From Clostridium muellerianum (GTDB lineage Bacteria > Bacillota > Clostridia > Clostridiales > Clostridiaceae): 64,000 bases of DNA. Location: positions 1 through 64,000 of the forward strand of contig NZ_JABBNI010000021.1 of assembly GCF_012926525.1 (NCBI RefSeq), given 5' to 3'. Position numbers and translations under genes: made by a program. This document shows, piece after piece, positions 33,227 to 43,255 of the stretch; position 1 is the stretch's first letter, and every line of letters starts with the position of its first letter. The notes beneath the pieces were generated by a model. The model was not told the DNA's origin. It ran no database searches and saw nothing but the letters and a program-made list of their open reading frames with translations.

Positions 33227-35710
33227 TTACCATTTAAGACTGCATCCTGTTTTATATTGAAATTCTTCTTTTATTACTTTCATTTTTTCTTCTTCTAAAT
33301 TTTCGACCTTTAACTCAACACTTAAACTTAGAGGATTAAAAGATGGATTTTTCTTTATTACTATACCTTTTCTACTGCAAAGTACCTGTGCTATTTTTAT
33401 TATTTCATTTTGATTTACAGCACTGGATATACTCATATTCCATCCAGTAATCTTCGCAAGTTCGTTAATTTTTTCTGTATACTTTTTTCCAATGACAGGG
33501 GATATAAATGAAAGTTCTATATATCTGCCTTTATCATTTGATTTTATACCCTTTTTATATGGTTTAAATTCTTCTTTTTCAAAACCTTCTTCTATAAGCT
33601 TTAAAGCTTGATTTTGTTCTAAAGCCTTAACTTTATTTTCACTTTCTATAATGTCCTCTTTTACATCTTTAATTTTTCCAGAGCTCTGCAATAAAAGTTC
33701 CAATCCTGTTTTTTCTCTAAAAATATTTAATTTGCTTTGTTCTACCTTACATTCAGAATTCAATATTACAATAGCTTTTTTTTCTTCTAACCTATAGGAT
33801 ATTTTTTTTATATCCAAATTATATAAAAGCTCTAATATAAAACTATCTACTGCATTTATATTTACTTTATCACTTATTTCTACCTTCCATTTTGTTTGTT
33901 CTTCAAATTCTCTGCAAGCTTCATATATCTCTTTATCCACTACATCTGGAAAATCAAAGCTTAATATTACCTTTTTTTCATTATACATAAGTCCAGCTTT
34001 TTTAAAGTTATACTCTGATAAATATTTATTTATAAACTCATTTAATTCATTAGGTTTTAATTCCCTTGGCCTTAATTCTTCCTGTACCACTTCTTTACTT
34101 TTACATTTAAACAGAAATAGTCTTTTATTATCATTTTCAAAATACACAGATTCTACTATTAACTTTTGAATTTCATCCATTTCTAAAACTTTTATTTTAT
34201 TGTTTCCAGTCCATATGTATATTAATTCTTCTATAGTAAAAAACTTTTCTCCATAATTATCTAGTATAAACTTCCATAATTCTTTTATATTTATTTCATT
34301 TAACTTATGGCTGGACTTTACAACATAAGGCATTTGTTTTTTCCACTGTTTTCTTGGATTTTTTATATTAACTTCATAAGATTCCCCACATTTTGGTGCA
34401 TATACTCTTCCTCTTATTTCTGATAAAAGTTCATTTGAGAAGCTTTCTACCACCTCTTCATTACCATGTACCATAAATATATTATTAGGAGTTAGTAGAT
34501 TTATAAGTGATTTTATTTCTCCTTTATCTCCATGAGCAGAAAGTCCTACTTTTTCTACCTTACATTTCACAGGAATACTTCTTCCATTTAACTCTAACTT
34601 TTTATCTTCTTCATCCTCTAATAAATTTAATAACTTTCTACCTGGAGATTCTTCATCCTGATATCCAGTTATAACTATATATCCATTTTCCATAGGAGCT
34701 ATTTTTTCTGCATAATACTGGCTGTAACCTCCTGTAAGCATACCAGAACTTGAAACTATTATACATGGTTCTTTATCTTCTAATATCTTTTCTCTAATTT
34801 CTTTTTTATCTACAGCAATTATATTATCATCATAAAAAGGCTCAACCCCTCTTAATATTTTTTTACCAAGAGAATTTTTCAAATATAATGGATTTAACTT
34901 ATAAACCCTATTTATATCTTTAATCATTCCATCTACATACACTTTTATATTTTTTATGGATTTTTTATTTAAAGCCTTTTTAATAATTAAAATAATTTCT
35001 TGAGATCTTCCTAAAGCAAAAGCTGGAATTAACATCTTTCCTTTATTTGCTTCACATTCTCCTATAAGTTCTATAAGTCTTTCTTCTTCAACTTCTCTAT
35101 TAGCATGAAGCCTATCACCATACGTAGTCTCGAAGATTGCAGCGTCTGGTCTGAGCTTTGGAACTTTTAATCCTTCCACTGTTTTTTGTGGAAATACTGA
35201 AAAATCTCCTGAATAAAATAAAGAACCTTCTGGTGTAGTGATATACGCACAGGAAGCTCCTGCTATATGCCCTGCTGTATAAAAAGTTATCTTTATATCT
35301 TCAAATATAGAAAATTCCACCATGTAATTTATAGTAAATATCCTATTTAGCATATTTTCCACATCAACTTCTGCATAAAGTGGAATTTCTGCTTCTCTAT
35401 TATTCATTATTTTCAGGCTATCATATAAAAGCACCTTCATTAAATCCTTGGTCATATTATTTGCATATATTCTAGCTCCAGGGTACTCTTTACTTATTAT
35501 TGGCAGTGATCCTATATGGTCCATGTGAGCATGACTTATAATTATAGCATCAATTCCTCCATGCTCTTGAATAGTTCTAAAATCCGGAAGTGGATCTTTA
35601 AATACACTTTGCCTTATTCCACAATCTAAAAGTATGTTTTTATTACAAATTTTTAGGAGTATGCAGCTACCACCAACTTCTTTTGCTCCTCCTAGAAATG
35701 AAATCTTCAT
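33227..35710 (-). CDS. Beta-CASP metallo-beta-lactamase-fold nuclease
   Basis: Protein of 827 residues. MBL motif 2 HAHMDH at 60-65, later GDFSVF and the beta-CASP segment with ETTYGDRLH and SSSGMLTGG, and a C-terminal histidine motif VHGNEE. The first ~460 residues match the RNA/DNA processing nucleases related to CPSF73 and RNase J. The extra ~370-residue Lys/Glu-rich C-terminal region is not one I recognise. Likely an RNA nuclease. ATG 35710 is chosen after AGGTAGG; GTG 35719 overlaps it. Confidence 0.83.
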   Translation of the reverse strand: MKISFLGGAKEVGGSCILLKICNKNILLDCGIRQSVFKDPLPDFRTIQEHGGIDAIIISHAHMDHIGSLPIISKEYPGARIYANNMTKDLMKVLLYDSLKIMNNREAEIPLYAEVDVENMLNRIFTINYMVEFSIFEDIKITFYTAGHIAGASCAYITTPEGSLFYSGDFSVFPQKTVEGLKVPKLRPDAAIFETTYGDRLHANREVEEERLIELIGECEANKGKMLIPAFALGRSQEIILIIKKALNKKSIKNIKVYVDGMIKDINRVYKLNPLYLKNSLGKKILRGVEPFYDDNIIAVDKKEIREKILEDKEPCIIVSSSGMLTGGYSQYYAEKIAPMENGYIVITGYQDEESPGRKLLNLLEDEEDKKLELNGRSIPVKCKVEKVGLSAHGDKGEIKSLINLLTPNNIFMVHGNEEVVESFSNELLSEIRGRVYAPKCGESYEVNIKNPRKQWKKQMPYVVKSSHKLNEINIKELWKFILDNYGEKFFTIEELIYIWTGNNKIKVLEMDEIQKLIVESVYFENDNKRLFLFKCKSKEVVQEELRPRELKPNELNEFINKYLSEYNFKKAGLMYNEKKVILSFDFPDVVDKEIYEACREFEEQTKWKVEISDKVNINAVDSFILELLYNLDIKKISYRLEEKKAIVILNSECKVEQSKLNIFREKTGLELLLQSSGKIKDVKEDIIESENKVKALEQNQALKLIEEGFEKEEFKPYKKGIKSNDKGRYIELSFISPVIGKKYTEKINELAKITGWNMSISSAVNQNEIIKIAQVLCSRKGIVIKKNPSFNPLSLSVELKVENLEEEKMKVIKEEFQYKTGCSLKW

Positions 35711-35719
35711 ATAATACAC

Positions 35720-36019
35720 CTACCTAAGTTTATTTACCGAACCTTTACAATTTAATCATATTGCGACACAACTTTTTAGCTGGAGTCCGCATTGAATATA
35801 TAATGTATTTTCGTATTAGAGTTTTCAACAATTCAATTGAGAAATCTCTTTCGAGATGTTTTTATAAAATAGAAAATAACTGATTTTAAATTTAATATAT
35901 TAATATGCCTGCAGGCTTTGCCTTAATTTTTAAGCATTATAATGTATTGATAAATATAACTTTTAATTACTAAAATAACTTATGACAATTTAATTGTATG
36001 TGTACGCTTGAAGTTACTA
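35720..36019. other. Intergenic region with element flank
   Basis: No ORF recognised. CAGGCTTTGCCTTAATTTTT at 35912-35931 is shared, with one change, with 42784-42803, marking the left part of a dispersed element continuing in the 36.02 kb hairpin. Confidence 0.5.
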
Positions 36020-36260
36020 GTTTGGATTTTAACTTTTATGTAGTGATATATGGTAAGTGCTTCATCACATTAGCTAAATTGTTTTAGTATTATTCTTAGC
36101 TCAAAATTTTTGAAAACCTTAGAACTTTAGTCTTGTTTGAGGGAACCGAGTTTGACAAAGTTCTTAGGCTTTCAAAAATTTCGAGCTTTAGAATAATTAA
36201 AACATTTAGCAGTGATGAAACACTTACCATATATCATGGAGTAAAAGTTAAAATCCAAAC
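36020..36260. repeat. 241-bp imperfect hairpin element
   Basis: Left arm 36020-36128 and right arm 36157-36260 are reverse complements at roughly 85% of positions by eye, with a 28-base loop. The outer arms begin GTTTGGATTTTAACTTTTA. A truncated relative of the left arm lies at 42839-42892. No ORF. It is either a miniature mobile element or a highly structured RNA. Confidence 0.8.
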
Positions 36261-36638
36261 TGCTACTGCACCTTTGCGTCACATTATTTTTAAACTGTGA
36301 AAGTTCAATCATCCTATATTATAGCCTAAATACATTTTTTGAGAAAGTAAATAATAAAACTACTTTTTTTGAAACTTTATTGCTAATATATGTGTATATA
36401 ATATTATATGCAAAATTTCCACTATTTTATCCAATAGCTACCAGCCGCAATAATCCTGATAACGGCTGATACGTTCCTGGATAAATTCTTCTAATACTCA
36501 TTTGATTATAAAAGTGGATAATCATAGATTTTATGGTATACTTAAGAAAATTTTACTTGATAGCTGCCATTATTAACATCTAAAATTATAAATAATCATT
36601 AACAAAGCTAGACAAGTTCTATTAGAGGGAGGATCATA

Positions 36639-37202
36639 TTGGACATAGATAAAAAATTAATACTAAGATGTAAAAAATATGACAAGCCTGCTCTCATGGA
36701 ATTATTTAAAATCTATGAAAAATATTTGTATAGATTATGCTATAGTTATACCCAAAATCAGCAGGATGCTCTTGATTTAGTTCAAGAAATTTATATAAAG
36801 ATATTTAATAATATAAACAAGTTTAATGATGATATGCCATTTCACCCCTGGGTAAGAAAGCTTTCAGTAAACATTTGTTTGAATTTTAAAAGAACTATCA
36901 AAACCAATGTAATATCTTTAAATGGAGAATTCAATGAAGATTCTACTTTAGGTGATACTATAGCTTCTGATTTTAATGTTGAAAATGAAATTGAAAAAAT
37001 AGATTTAAAGAGGATTATAAAAGAAAACTTGAAAACTTTGCCTGACAATTATAGATTAGTTATAATATTAAGGTACTATGAAAACTTAACTTATAATGAA
37101 ATCTCTGAATTACTTTGTAAACCTCTTGGTACTATAAAAACAGAACTTTATAGAGCAAAATCTTTACTCAAAAAGAAACTAGAAAACATTCAGGAGGAAT
37201 AA
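36639..37202 (+). CDS. ECF-type sigma-70 family factor
   Basis: Protein of 187 residues with region 2 (ALDLVQEIYIKIFNNINKF) and region 4 (LPDNYRLVIILRYYENLTYNEISELL, then GTIKTELYRAKSLLKKKL). It directs RNA polymerase to alternative promoters. TTG start after GAGGGAGG. The anti-sigma gene follows 3 bases later, a standard pair. The signal is unknown. Confidence 0.9.
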   Translation: MDIDKKLILRCKKYDKPALMELFKIYEKYLYRLCYSYTQNQQDALDLVQEIYIKIFNNINKFNDDMPFHPWVRKLSVNICLNFKRTIKTNVISLNGEFNEDSTLGDTIASDFNVENEIEKIDLKRIIKENLKTLPDNYRLVIILRYYENLTYNEISELLCKPLGTIKTELYRAKSLLKKKLENIQEE

Positions 37203-37205
37203 AAA

Positions 37206-37664
37206 ATGAGCTGCAAACTTGATAAAAAATTTCTTTATGCTTATGCAGATAATACTATAGATCCTCTAGAAAAAATATTTGTAGAAGAACATCTAAAACA
37301 TTGTGATGAATGTATTAAAACTTTAGAACTTATCCATAACATAGATAAAAACTTAAGTACTATAGATGATGACTTTATTTTTCCAGAAAGATTAAGCCTA
37401 ATTTCCGAATTAGTAGCAGAAAACTGTATATCTAAAGTTGAAGAAAAAGATTTCAAATTAAAAATTACCAATATGTACAGATGCTATAAAACTTTCAAAA
37501 AAAACATAAAAAAACCAAGAAAGCTTTATAAGCAAAATCTATTTAACAAATTTATTAATAAAAATATAGATAAATCTATAAAATTTATAGAAAAGCCAAT
37601 AAAAAAAGCTATAACTAAAAAAATTAGAAAAGTAAAGATTTTTAATCTATTTAATGCAAGTTAA
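37206..37664 (+). CDS. Zinc-finger anti-sigma factor
   Basis: Protein of 152 residues. The N-terminal zf-HC2 domain has the ZAS-type HxxxCxxC (EHLKHCDEC). The C-terminal half is very basic (many KK and KI segments). No membrane helix is evident, so unlike many anti-sigmas it appears cytosolic. It starts 3 bases after the sigma gene and should bind and inhibit that factor. AGGAGG site before ATG. Confidence 0.83.
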   Translation: MSCKLDKKFLYAYADNTIDPLEKIFVEEHLKHCDECIKTLELIHNIDKNLSTIDDDFIFPERLSLISELVAENCISKVEEKDFKLKITNMYRCYKTFKKNIKKPRKLYKQNLFNKFINKNIDKSIKFIEKPIKKAITKKIRKVKIFNLFNAS

Positions 37665-37710
37665 ATTAAAGTATATGTCTAAGAATCATTTTATGAGAGG
37701 ATGTATTTAA

Positions 37711-38367
37711 ATGTTTCTGTTTATCATATTTTTAAAGATATTATTGATTTTGATGTGTGTTATTCTTTCATTACTAATTTTAGTAATGTTTGTTCCTTTT
37801 AAATACAATTTAAATTCACATATCAATGAAATAGTAAAAATAGAAGGAATTATACTATGGATGTTTAACTTATTTAAAATCAAAATTTTACAGGAAGAAA
37901 ATTTAAAAATAACCTTTTTTATAGGTAACAAAGTTATTTATGTCATCTCTGAAAAGGAAAATTTAGAAAGTGAAGAAGTTAAACCTGATAATAAAAAAGT
38001 AACAGAATCTAAAACAACTAATATTAAAGATTTTATAAAGAAAAAATTTATAAGCTGTGTACTTTCCTATTTTAAGGATATGTTAAAAATAATAAAGCCT
38101 GATGAAATAAGGATAAAGGGTGTCTATGGTTTTGATGACCCCTGTATTACTGGATTGTTGTGTGGATTTATACCAATAATTTCACAAATAATTCCCCACA
38201 GTGATATAAACTTAAATCCTGTTTTTGATGATGATGTTATAAATATAAAAACCAGCATATGCGGGAAAGTATTTTTATTTCTAATAGCTTTTAAAACTTT
38301 AAAGTTTGTACTAAAAAAGGATATTAGAAAAATTTTGTTAAAAAAATCTAAAACTAGTGAAACTTAA
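37711..38367 (+). CDS. DUF2953 membrane protein (YtfI-like)
   Basis: Protein of 218 residues. Hydrophobic N-terminal helix (1-30), a polar middle, and a DUF2953-type end with GFDDPCITGLLCGFIPII and later DDVINIKTSICGKVF. In Bacillus and clostridia this family stands next to the spore gene ytfJ/gerW, as here. Function is unknown; a link to sporulation is inferred from context. Confidence 0.8.
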   Translation: MFLFIIFLKILLILMCVILSLLILVMFVPFKYNLNSHINEIVKIEGIILWMFNLFKIKILQEENLKITFFIGNKVIYVISEKENLESEEVKPDNKKVTESKTTNIKDFIKKKFISCVLSYFKDMLKIIKPDEIRIKGVYGFDDPCITGLLCGFIPIISQIIPHSDINLNPVFDDDVINIKTSICGKVFLFLIAFKTLKFVLKKDIRKILLKKSKTSET

Positions 38368-38429
38368 TTAATACTTTATGTGTATTAATTATTGTAATAA
38401 AAATTAAACATTTTAGGAGGATTTTAATT

Positions 38430-38822
38430 ATGTCAAATGGTTCATCTATTCCAGAAAATTTAGAGGTGTTATTTAATAAATTGCAAAACTTTTTAAAAAC
38501 TGAAACTGTTGTTGGAGAACCTATTGTTGTTGGAGAAACTACTTTAGTTCCTATCATATCTGTAAGCTTTGGCTGCGGTACTGGTTCCGGTGGTGGTACT
38601 GATGATAAAGGAGCTAATGGTTCTGGCGGTGGTCTTGGATTTGGTGCTAAAGTAACTCCTAATGCCATGCTTGTAATTAAAAATGATTCAGTTACTATGC
38701 TTCCTGTAAACAATAAGAGTAATGTGGAAAACCTTTTACAAATGGTTCCTGGCATAATGTCCAAGTTTAAAAAAGACAAAAAAAATAATGATAAAGAAGA
38801 AAAAACTACTGAAGAAGCTTAA
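38430..38822 (+). CDS. gerW: Sporulation protein GerW/YtfJ
   Basis: Protein of 130 residues: VVGEPIVVGETTLVPIISV, then a Gly-rich loop (FGCGTGSGGG and GSGGGLGFGAKV), then AMLVIKNDSVTMLPV. This is the full GerW/YtfJ family pattern. The protein is a spore component needed for germination responses in Bacillus. AGGAGG site. Downstream of DUF2953, the conserved order. Confidence 0.92.
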   Translation: MSNGSSIPENLEVLFNKLQNFLKTETVVGEPIVVGETTLVPIISVSFGCGTGSGGGTDDKGANGSGGGLGFGAKVTPNAMLVIKNDSVTMLPVNNKSNVENLLQMVPGIMSKFKKDKKNNDKEEKTTEEA

Positions 38823-38827
38823 AAGTT

Positions 38828-38920
38828 AAGGGGCTTTGGTATTAAGAAATTTATATACAACATATTGATTTACAAACACAATATGTTGTAATGTTTATTC
38901 TTAGTACCATAGCCCCTTTA
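38828..38920. terminator. Two-tier long hairpin, likely terminator
   Basis: Outer stem 38828-38848 with 38898-38918 (begins AAGGGGCT) and a perfect inner 12-bp stem TACAACATATTG (38856-38867) with 38879-38890. It is much longer than needed for termination and lies between convergent genes. Confidence 0.7.
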
Positions 38921-38985
38921 GACAAGTTCCCCTAATATACATTTTAAGAATATTCAGACCAAATGTTGAATCTCAATTATTTAAT

Positions 38986-39531
38986 TCATTCCTGTTTGAG
39001 GATAGAATATATAAGTTGGTCATGCCTATTTTCACCAATCCAATAATGTTCTCGTAACCTTCCATCTAACTTAAAACCATACTTTTCTAAAAGTTTCACT
39101 GAAAAATAATTATTTGAAGATGTGGTTGCATATATTTTATTTAAATTTAATTCATCATTTTTAAAAGAGTTTTCAATAAATTTTGATACCATAATGCTAC
39201 CTAATCCATGACCTCTATTATTATCTGGTAAGTAATAACCAAATTCAGCACTATGATTCCTTGCATTTAAATCAAATAACGATATTTTACCTAATGGTTT
39301 ATTACAGTCATCTCGACTTACCAATACATATATAATTTGTTCACCTTCTGAAATCGCTGCTAATGTTTTATTGGCATACTCCTCAAATGACTTAATTAAC
39401 TTCAACGGACGACAAGTATAGTATTCAAAGTTTTTTTCATGTATATTCCAATTAAATATTGTCTGTATGTGCTTTTCATTCAATAAAATTAACTGATAAT
39501 TTTCATATGATTGCTTTAAATGATTTTCCAC
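38986..39531 (-). CDS. GNAT acetyltransferase, RimJ/RimL-like
   Basis: Protein of 181 residues with the GNAT core: FGYYLPDNNRGHGLGSIMVSKF (acetyl-CoA loop) and NYFSVKLLEKYGFKLDGRLREHYWI typical of RimJ/RimL-like enzymes acting on N-terminal amines or small molecules. GTG start after GGAGGAG. Substrate unknown. Confidence 0.85.
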   Translation of the reverse strand: MENHLKQSYENYQLILLNEKHIQTIFNWNIHEKNFEYYTCRPLKLIKSFEEYANKTLAAISEGEQIIYVLVSRDDCNKPLGKISLFDLNARNHSAEFGYYLPDNNRGHGLGSIMVSKFIENSFKNDELNLNKIYATTSSNNYFSVKLLEKYGFKLDGRLREHYWIGENRHDQLIYSILKQE

Positions 39532-39566
39532 AATACTCCTCCATAGAGCTTTATATTAATTTTGTA

Positions 39567-39644
39567 TCAGTATGAGACGTATGAGATTGTACCAATAAAT
39601 TTTTGCTCTTTATAGTATCTTTCTCTGACTTCTACAGTTGGCAT
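39567..39644 (-). CDS. 25-codon ORF upstream of acetyltransferase
   Basis: GGAGG (complement of 39652-39656) leads to ATG and MPTVEVRERYYKEQKF, with stop after 25 codons, 35 bases before the acetyltransferase. It could be a leader peptide or a gene remnant. No family recognised. Confidence 0.3.
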   Translation of the reverse strand: MPTVEVRERYYKEQKFIGTISYVSY

Positions 39645-39783
39645 AATAAGACCTCCGTAATCATTCGTATATTCTATTCTTATCATAGCCAATTCTACAG
39701 ATGGTAGTAAAATTTCAACACTATTCTTTAACAGATCTTAAAAAATATATTTTTAACTTTTTAATATTTCTTATATATACTAT

Positions 39784-40614
39784 TTATGTAACACTAAATC
39801 CTTTACCATACACTTCATAGGAATCCTGAACTAAAACCAAAGCATTATTGTCTACTTCTCTTACAATTTCTTTTAATCTTATTATTTCCTTACTTGTAAT
39901 AACACACATCAATATTTCCTTTTCCTCATCAGTATAACCGCCTCTTGCTTCCAGTTTGGTAGTTCTACCATTCATTTGTGTTAAAATAAGGTTATTGATT
40001 TTTTGAATATTATCTGATATTACATAAACTGATTTTGAATCTTTAAATCCTTTAATGTAAATATCAACAACTCTTCCTACTATATATACTGCTACAACGC
40101 CATATAATGCTTTTTCTATCCCAAATACGTAAACAGTTAATGTAACAATGGATAAATCAATACATATCATAATTTTGCCTACAGGCTTATGTATAAACTT
40201 GGATATCATCTTAGCTATTGTATCCGTACCCCCTACGGAAGCTTGTTTACTTAACAGCATTCCTAATGCAACCCCTGTTATAACACCGCCTAATACTGTA
40301 GCTAAAAATATATCCTTTGTGAATGGGCCAATTCCACTAGTTAATTCAACAAAAATCGGAACCAAAAAAGCTCCAAGTGCTGTATTAATAACAAACTTTC
40401 TACCCAGTATATACAATCCTAGTAAAAAAATAGGTACATTAAATACTCCTATTATTATTGATTTTTTAATATGAAGTACACTTTCCAAAACGATAGCTAA
40501 TCCTGAAACCCCTCCAGGCACAATATGATAAGGAGCAAAAAATACATTTAATGCGAAAGAAAATAAAAAAATTGCAAATATAATAATACTTAAGTCAATT
40601 AATTTGCCTTTCAT
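39784..40614 (-). CDS. YitT/DUF2179-family membrane protein
   Basis: Protein of 276 residues. Five or six helices with the YitT signature FAPYHIVPGGVSGLAIVL and GGTDTIAKMI, and a C-terminal cytosolic DUF2179 domain (GGYTDEEKEILMCVITSKE). Transport or regulatory role is unknown for most members. ATG 40614 chosen over 40620 because AAGGTGG spacing is better. Confidence 0.88.
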   Translation of the reverse strand: MKGKLIDLSIIIFAIFLFSFALNVFFAPYHIVPGGVSGLAIVLESVLHIKKSIIIGVFNVPIFLLGLYILGRKFVINTALGAFLVPIFVELTSGIGPFTKDIFLATVLGGVITGVALGMLLSKQASVGGTDTIAKMISKFIHKPVGKIMICIDLSIVTLTVYVFGIEKALYGVVAVYIVGRVVDIYIKGFKDSKSVYVISDNIQKINNLILTQMNGRTTKLEARGGYTDEEKEILMCVITSKEIIRLKEIVREVDNNALVLVQDSYEVYGKGFSVT

Positions 40615-41078
40615 ACCCATCCACCTTTCCTAAATAAATGTAAGTTCTAAATTATATAACATAAAAACCTCCCATCCTACAGCAGGACGAAAGGCTGAAC
40701 TTTCTGCACATCAATTATAGTGAAACCAATACTACTCTTCTTCTATTCGTTTACATATTAAATTTTTAAAAACACAAATAGTCCTTTACAATAATTTATT
40801 ATACACCTGGTCTTAGATTTGTCAATAAATTTAAAAGATTATTATTTTGTCCAATAATACTAAAATAAAAAATTATCAATCAATTTCAAACTTCACCTGA
40901 ACTTAAAAATGATTTGATTACATCATCTTTTAATGATCCATAGTGTCCAAATATACGATTCTTATTTACTTTTCTACTATTTATATATTCTTTAGTTATA
41001 TTTTCTATGTCATTATTGTCTATGATATATGGTATAATGAAAAAAATAATTTTGTACTAAAGAAAAGGGGGCTATTTT
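40615..41078. other. Divergent intergenic region
   Basis: No gene recognised. On the minus strand, GGGAGG with a following ATG (near 40664) opens only an 11-codon frame, preceded by a TCCTGC-TG-TAGGA-type pairing. It could be a leader of yitT but shows no riboswitch class I know. Confidence 0.3.
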
Positions 41079-42371
41079 ATGACAGAAAAGAATTATTGCC
41101 AAAATCTATATTTAAATTCAGGATCACTGCTTATATATAGGAATCTCTTAAAGGATCCAGTTATAAATAAATTAAGAGAAACCTTAAAGGAAGTTTCAAA
41201 AAATGATCCTAATGAGGAAACTATCTTAACTTCACACTATGATATGTATCATAACTTACTACAAAGTGCAGAAAGCTTAAACTTAAGTGGTAATGTACTA
41301 AAAGCTTATATTATAAATCTTTTACTAAATGATAAAAATTTTTTTAGCTTGACCTGTGAAAGATATGGTCATAATATACAAAAGGATTTATATAATATTG
41401 CTTTAAAGGATATGAAAATTATACGATCTATAATTGGGGCAAATTTAGATTCTATAATTTCTTCATTTACTTCTCCTTGCAGCTTTTTAATGAATTATTC
41501 TCCTACTAATAAATCGGAACAAGTACAGGAATTTAAAGATTATTTATTTAAGGTTCTAAATTCAGATTCCGATGAAACTCTATTAGATTCCTTAATAAGC
41601 TATTACTATAATATAGGTTGTGCTGAACTTTCAAATCATGTTGCATTTAAATGGGATAACACTAAAGGTTTGGTTGGAGTTAAAAGTTTTGATAAGGTAA
41701 ATTTAGATGATATAGTAGGTTACGAATATCAAAAAGAAACTTTAACGAAAAATACTTTAGATTTTATATCTGGACAACCTGCTAACAATGTACTTATAAT
41801 AGGCTCTGCTGGAACTGGAAAATCTTCTTCAGTTAAAGCAGTAGTTAATAAATTTTATAGCAGCGGACTTAGATTAGTTCAAATATCAAAGGAACAACTT
41901 TTATGTTTATCCGATGTATTAAAAGAATTAAAATCTAGAGGCAAATATTTTATCATATTTATTGATGATTTGTCTTTCGAAGAATTTGAAACAGACTATA
42001 AAGAGATGAAATCTGTACTAGATGGTGGTGTTGAAGGTATTCCTAAAAATATTTTAATTTATGCTACTTCTAACAGAAGGCATTTAATAAAGGAAACCTG
42101 GAATGATAGGATGGCTGATGAAGAAATCCATACAGCAGATTCTATGAATGAAAAATTATCTCTTTCCGAGCGTTTTGGAATTGTTATAACCTACGATAGT
42201 CCAGATAAAAAACACTATCTTAAAATAGTTCAATCTCTTGCCAAAAAACAAAAAATTGAAATTAATGAGGAAACTTTAAATCAAGAAGCTTCAAAGTGGG
42301 AATTAAGAACACATGGACGTTCAGGAAGAACTGCAAAACAATTTATAAACTATATTTCATCCTCTATATAA
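41079..42371 (+). CDS. DUF815-family AAA-type ATPase
   Basis: Protein of 430 residues. N-terminal ~200 residues are helical. The ATPase half has DDIVGYEYQKETL, Walker A GSAGTGKSS, Walker B FIIFIDDLSF, sensor YATSNRRHLI and a terminal HGRSGRTAKQF. This is the DUF815 AAA-related family, of unknown function. GGGGG site before ATG. No operon partners. Confidence 0.85.
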   Translation: MTEKNYCQNLYLNSGSLLIYRNLLKDPVINKLRETLKEVSKNDPNEETILTSHYDMYHNLLQSAESLNLSGNVLKAYIINLLLNDKNFFSLTCERYGHNIQKDLYNIALKDMKIIRSIIGANLDSIISSFTSPCSFLMNYSPTNKSEQVQEFKDYLFKVLNSDSDETLLDSLISYYYNIGCAELSNHVAFKWDNTKGLVGVKSFDKVNLDDIVGYEYQKETLTKNTLDFISGQPANNVLIIGSAGTGKSSSVKAVVNKFYSSGLRLVQISKEQLLCLSDVLKELKSRGKYFIIFIDDLSFEEFETDYKEMKSVLDGGVEGIPKNILIYATSNRRHLIKETWNDRMADEEIHTADSMNEKLSLSERFGIVITYDSPDKKHYLKIVQSLAKKQKIEINEETLNQEASKWELRTHGRSGRTAKQFINYISSSI

Positions 42372-42422
42372 CTATAGGAATAAATCACTTTTTAAAAATA
42401 ATGCAACGCAATGCAAGTAACC

Positions 42423-42478
42423 GAATAAACTTTCAACTGTATTCCGGCTGATATATGTTGAAAGTTTATTCTTACTTC
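42423..42478 (+). terminator. Intrinsic terminator after DUF815 gene
   Basis: Perfect 15-bp stem GAATAAACTTTCAAC (42423-42437) with 42457-42471, followed by TTACTTCATTTT. Confidence 0.7.
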
Positions 42479-42783
42479 ATTTTACATATATACTATTATC
42501 CCTATTATCTTAAAAGCGTAGCTTTCATAATAATTAATTTTTATCTATACATTTTAAGTTATCTATTCTAATCACAACTTAAGGCGTAGCCTGCAAATAG
42601 TAGTAATTTCATTAATTGTCTACTACATAAAAATACAAACTTTTTTCAAGTAATTCTCAAAATGAAACGAAGTTTCCTTAAAAATCCATTTTGTTATCAA
42701 ACCTTGTAGAATTAAAGATTTATGCATTTTAAAATTTTAATTCATACTATTGAATTAAAATTAAATTTATTATATTAAAACAT

Positions 42784-42892
42784 CAGGCTTCGCCTTAATT
42801 TTTAAGACTTAAATTATCAACATTAATATGTACAACTGAAGTTATTAGTTTGTATTTCAACTTTTATGTAGTGATATTCATCACATTAGCTA
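42784..42892. repeat. Truncated copy of the 36-kb dispersed element
   Basis: CAGGCTTCGCCTTAATTTTT (42784-42803) and the 42839-42892 block (GAAGTTATTAGTTT..., TTTTATGTAGTGATAT, CATCACATTAGCTA) match 35912-35931 and 36010-36076. The match lacks 12-13 bases and the entire right arm. The remaining 42479-42940 sequence shows no gene. Confidence 0.75.
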
Positions 42893-42940
42893 GTAGGAAA
42901 GTAATATCATATCTTTCACTCATAAATTTCTTTTCTAAAA

Positions 42941-43255
42941 TTAAACATATCTATTTAATATCTGTTCAAAATCTGATTTAGGTCTAAAACCAACTATGTT
43001 TTCTACAGCTTCACCTTTTTTAAATATCATTATAGTTGGTATACTTGATATTCTAAATTCCTGTGAAATTACTGGATTCTCGTCCACATTTACCTTAACA
43101 AACTTTATTTTTCCTAGATATTGTTTATCCAATTCTTCCATAACCGGACCAATCATTTTACAAGGACCACACCATGGAGCCCAAAAATCTACAACTACTG
43201 GTATATCATTTGTAATAACCTCCTTATTAAATATGCTATCACTTATTTCTTTCAT
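42941..43255 (-). CDS. trxA: Thioredoxin
   Basis: Protein of 104 residues with active site WAPWCGPCKMIGP, cis-proline strand SIPTIMIFKKGE and final VGFRP. Cytosolic disulfide reductase. GGAGG precedes ATG 43255. No thioredoxin reductase nearby. Confidence 0.95.
   Translation of the reverse strand: MKEISDSIFNKEVITNDIPVVVDFWAPWCGPCKMIGPVMEELDKQYLGKIKFVKVNVDENPVISQEFRISSIPTIMIFKKGEAVENIVGFRPKSDFEQILNRYV

Noticed and set aside
40615-40700. Possible riboswitch upstream of yitT
   Set aside because: Short pairings only; no match to a riboswitch class I know.
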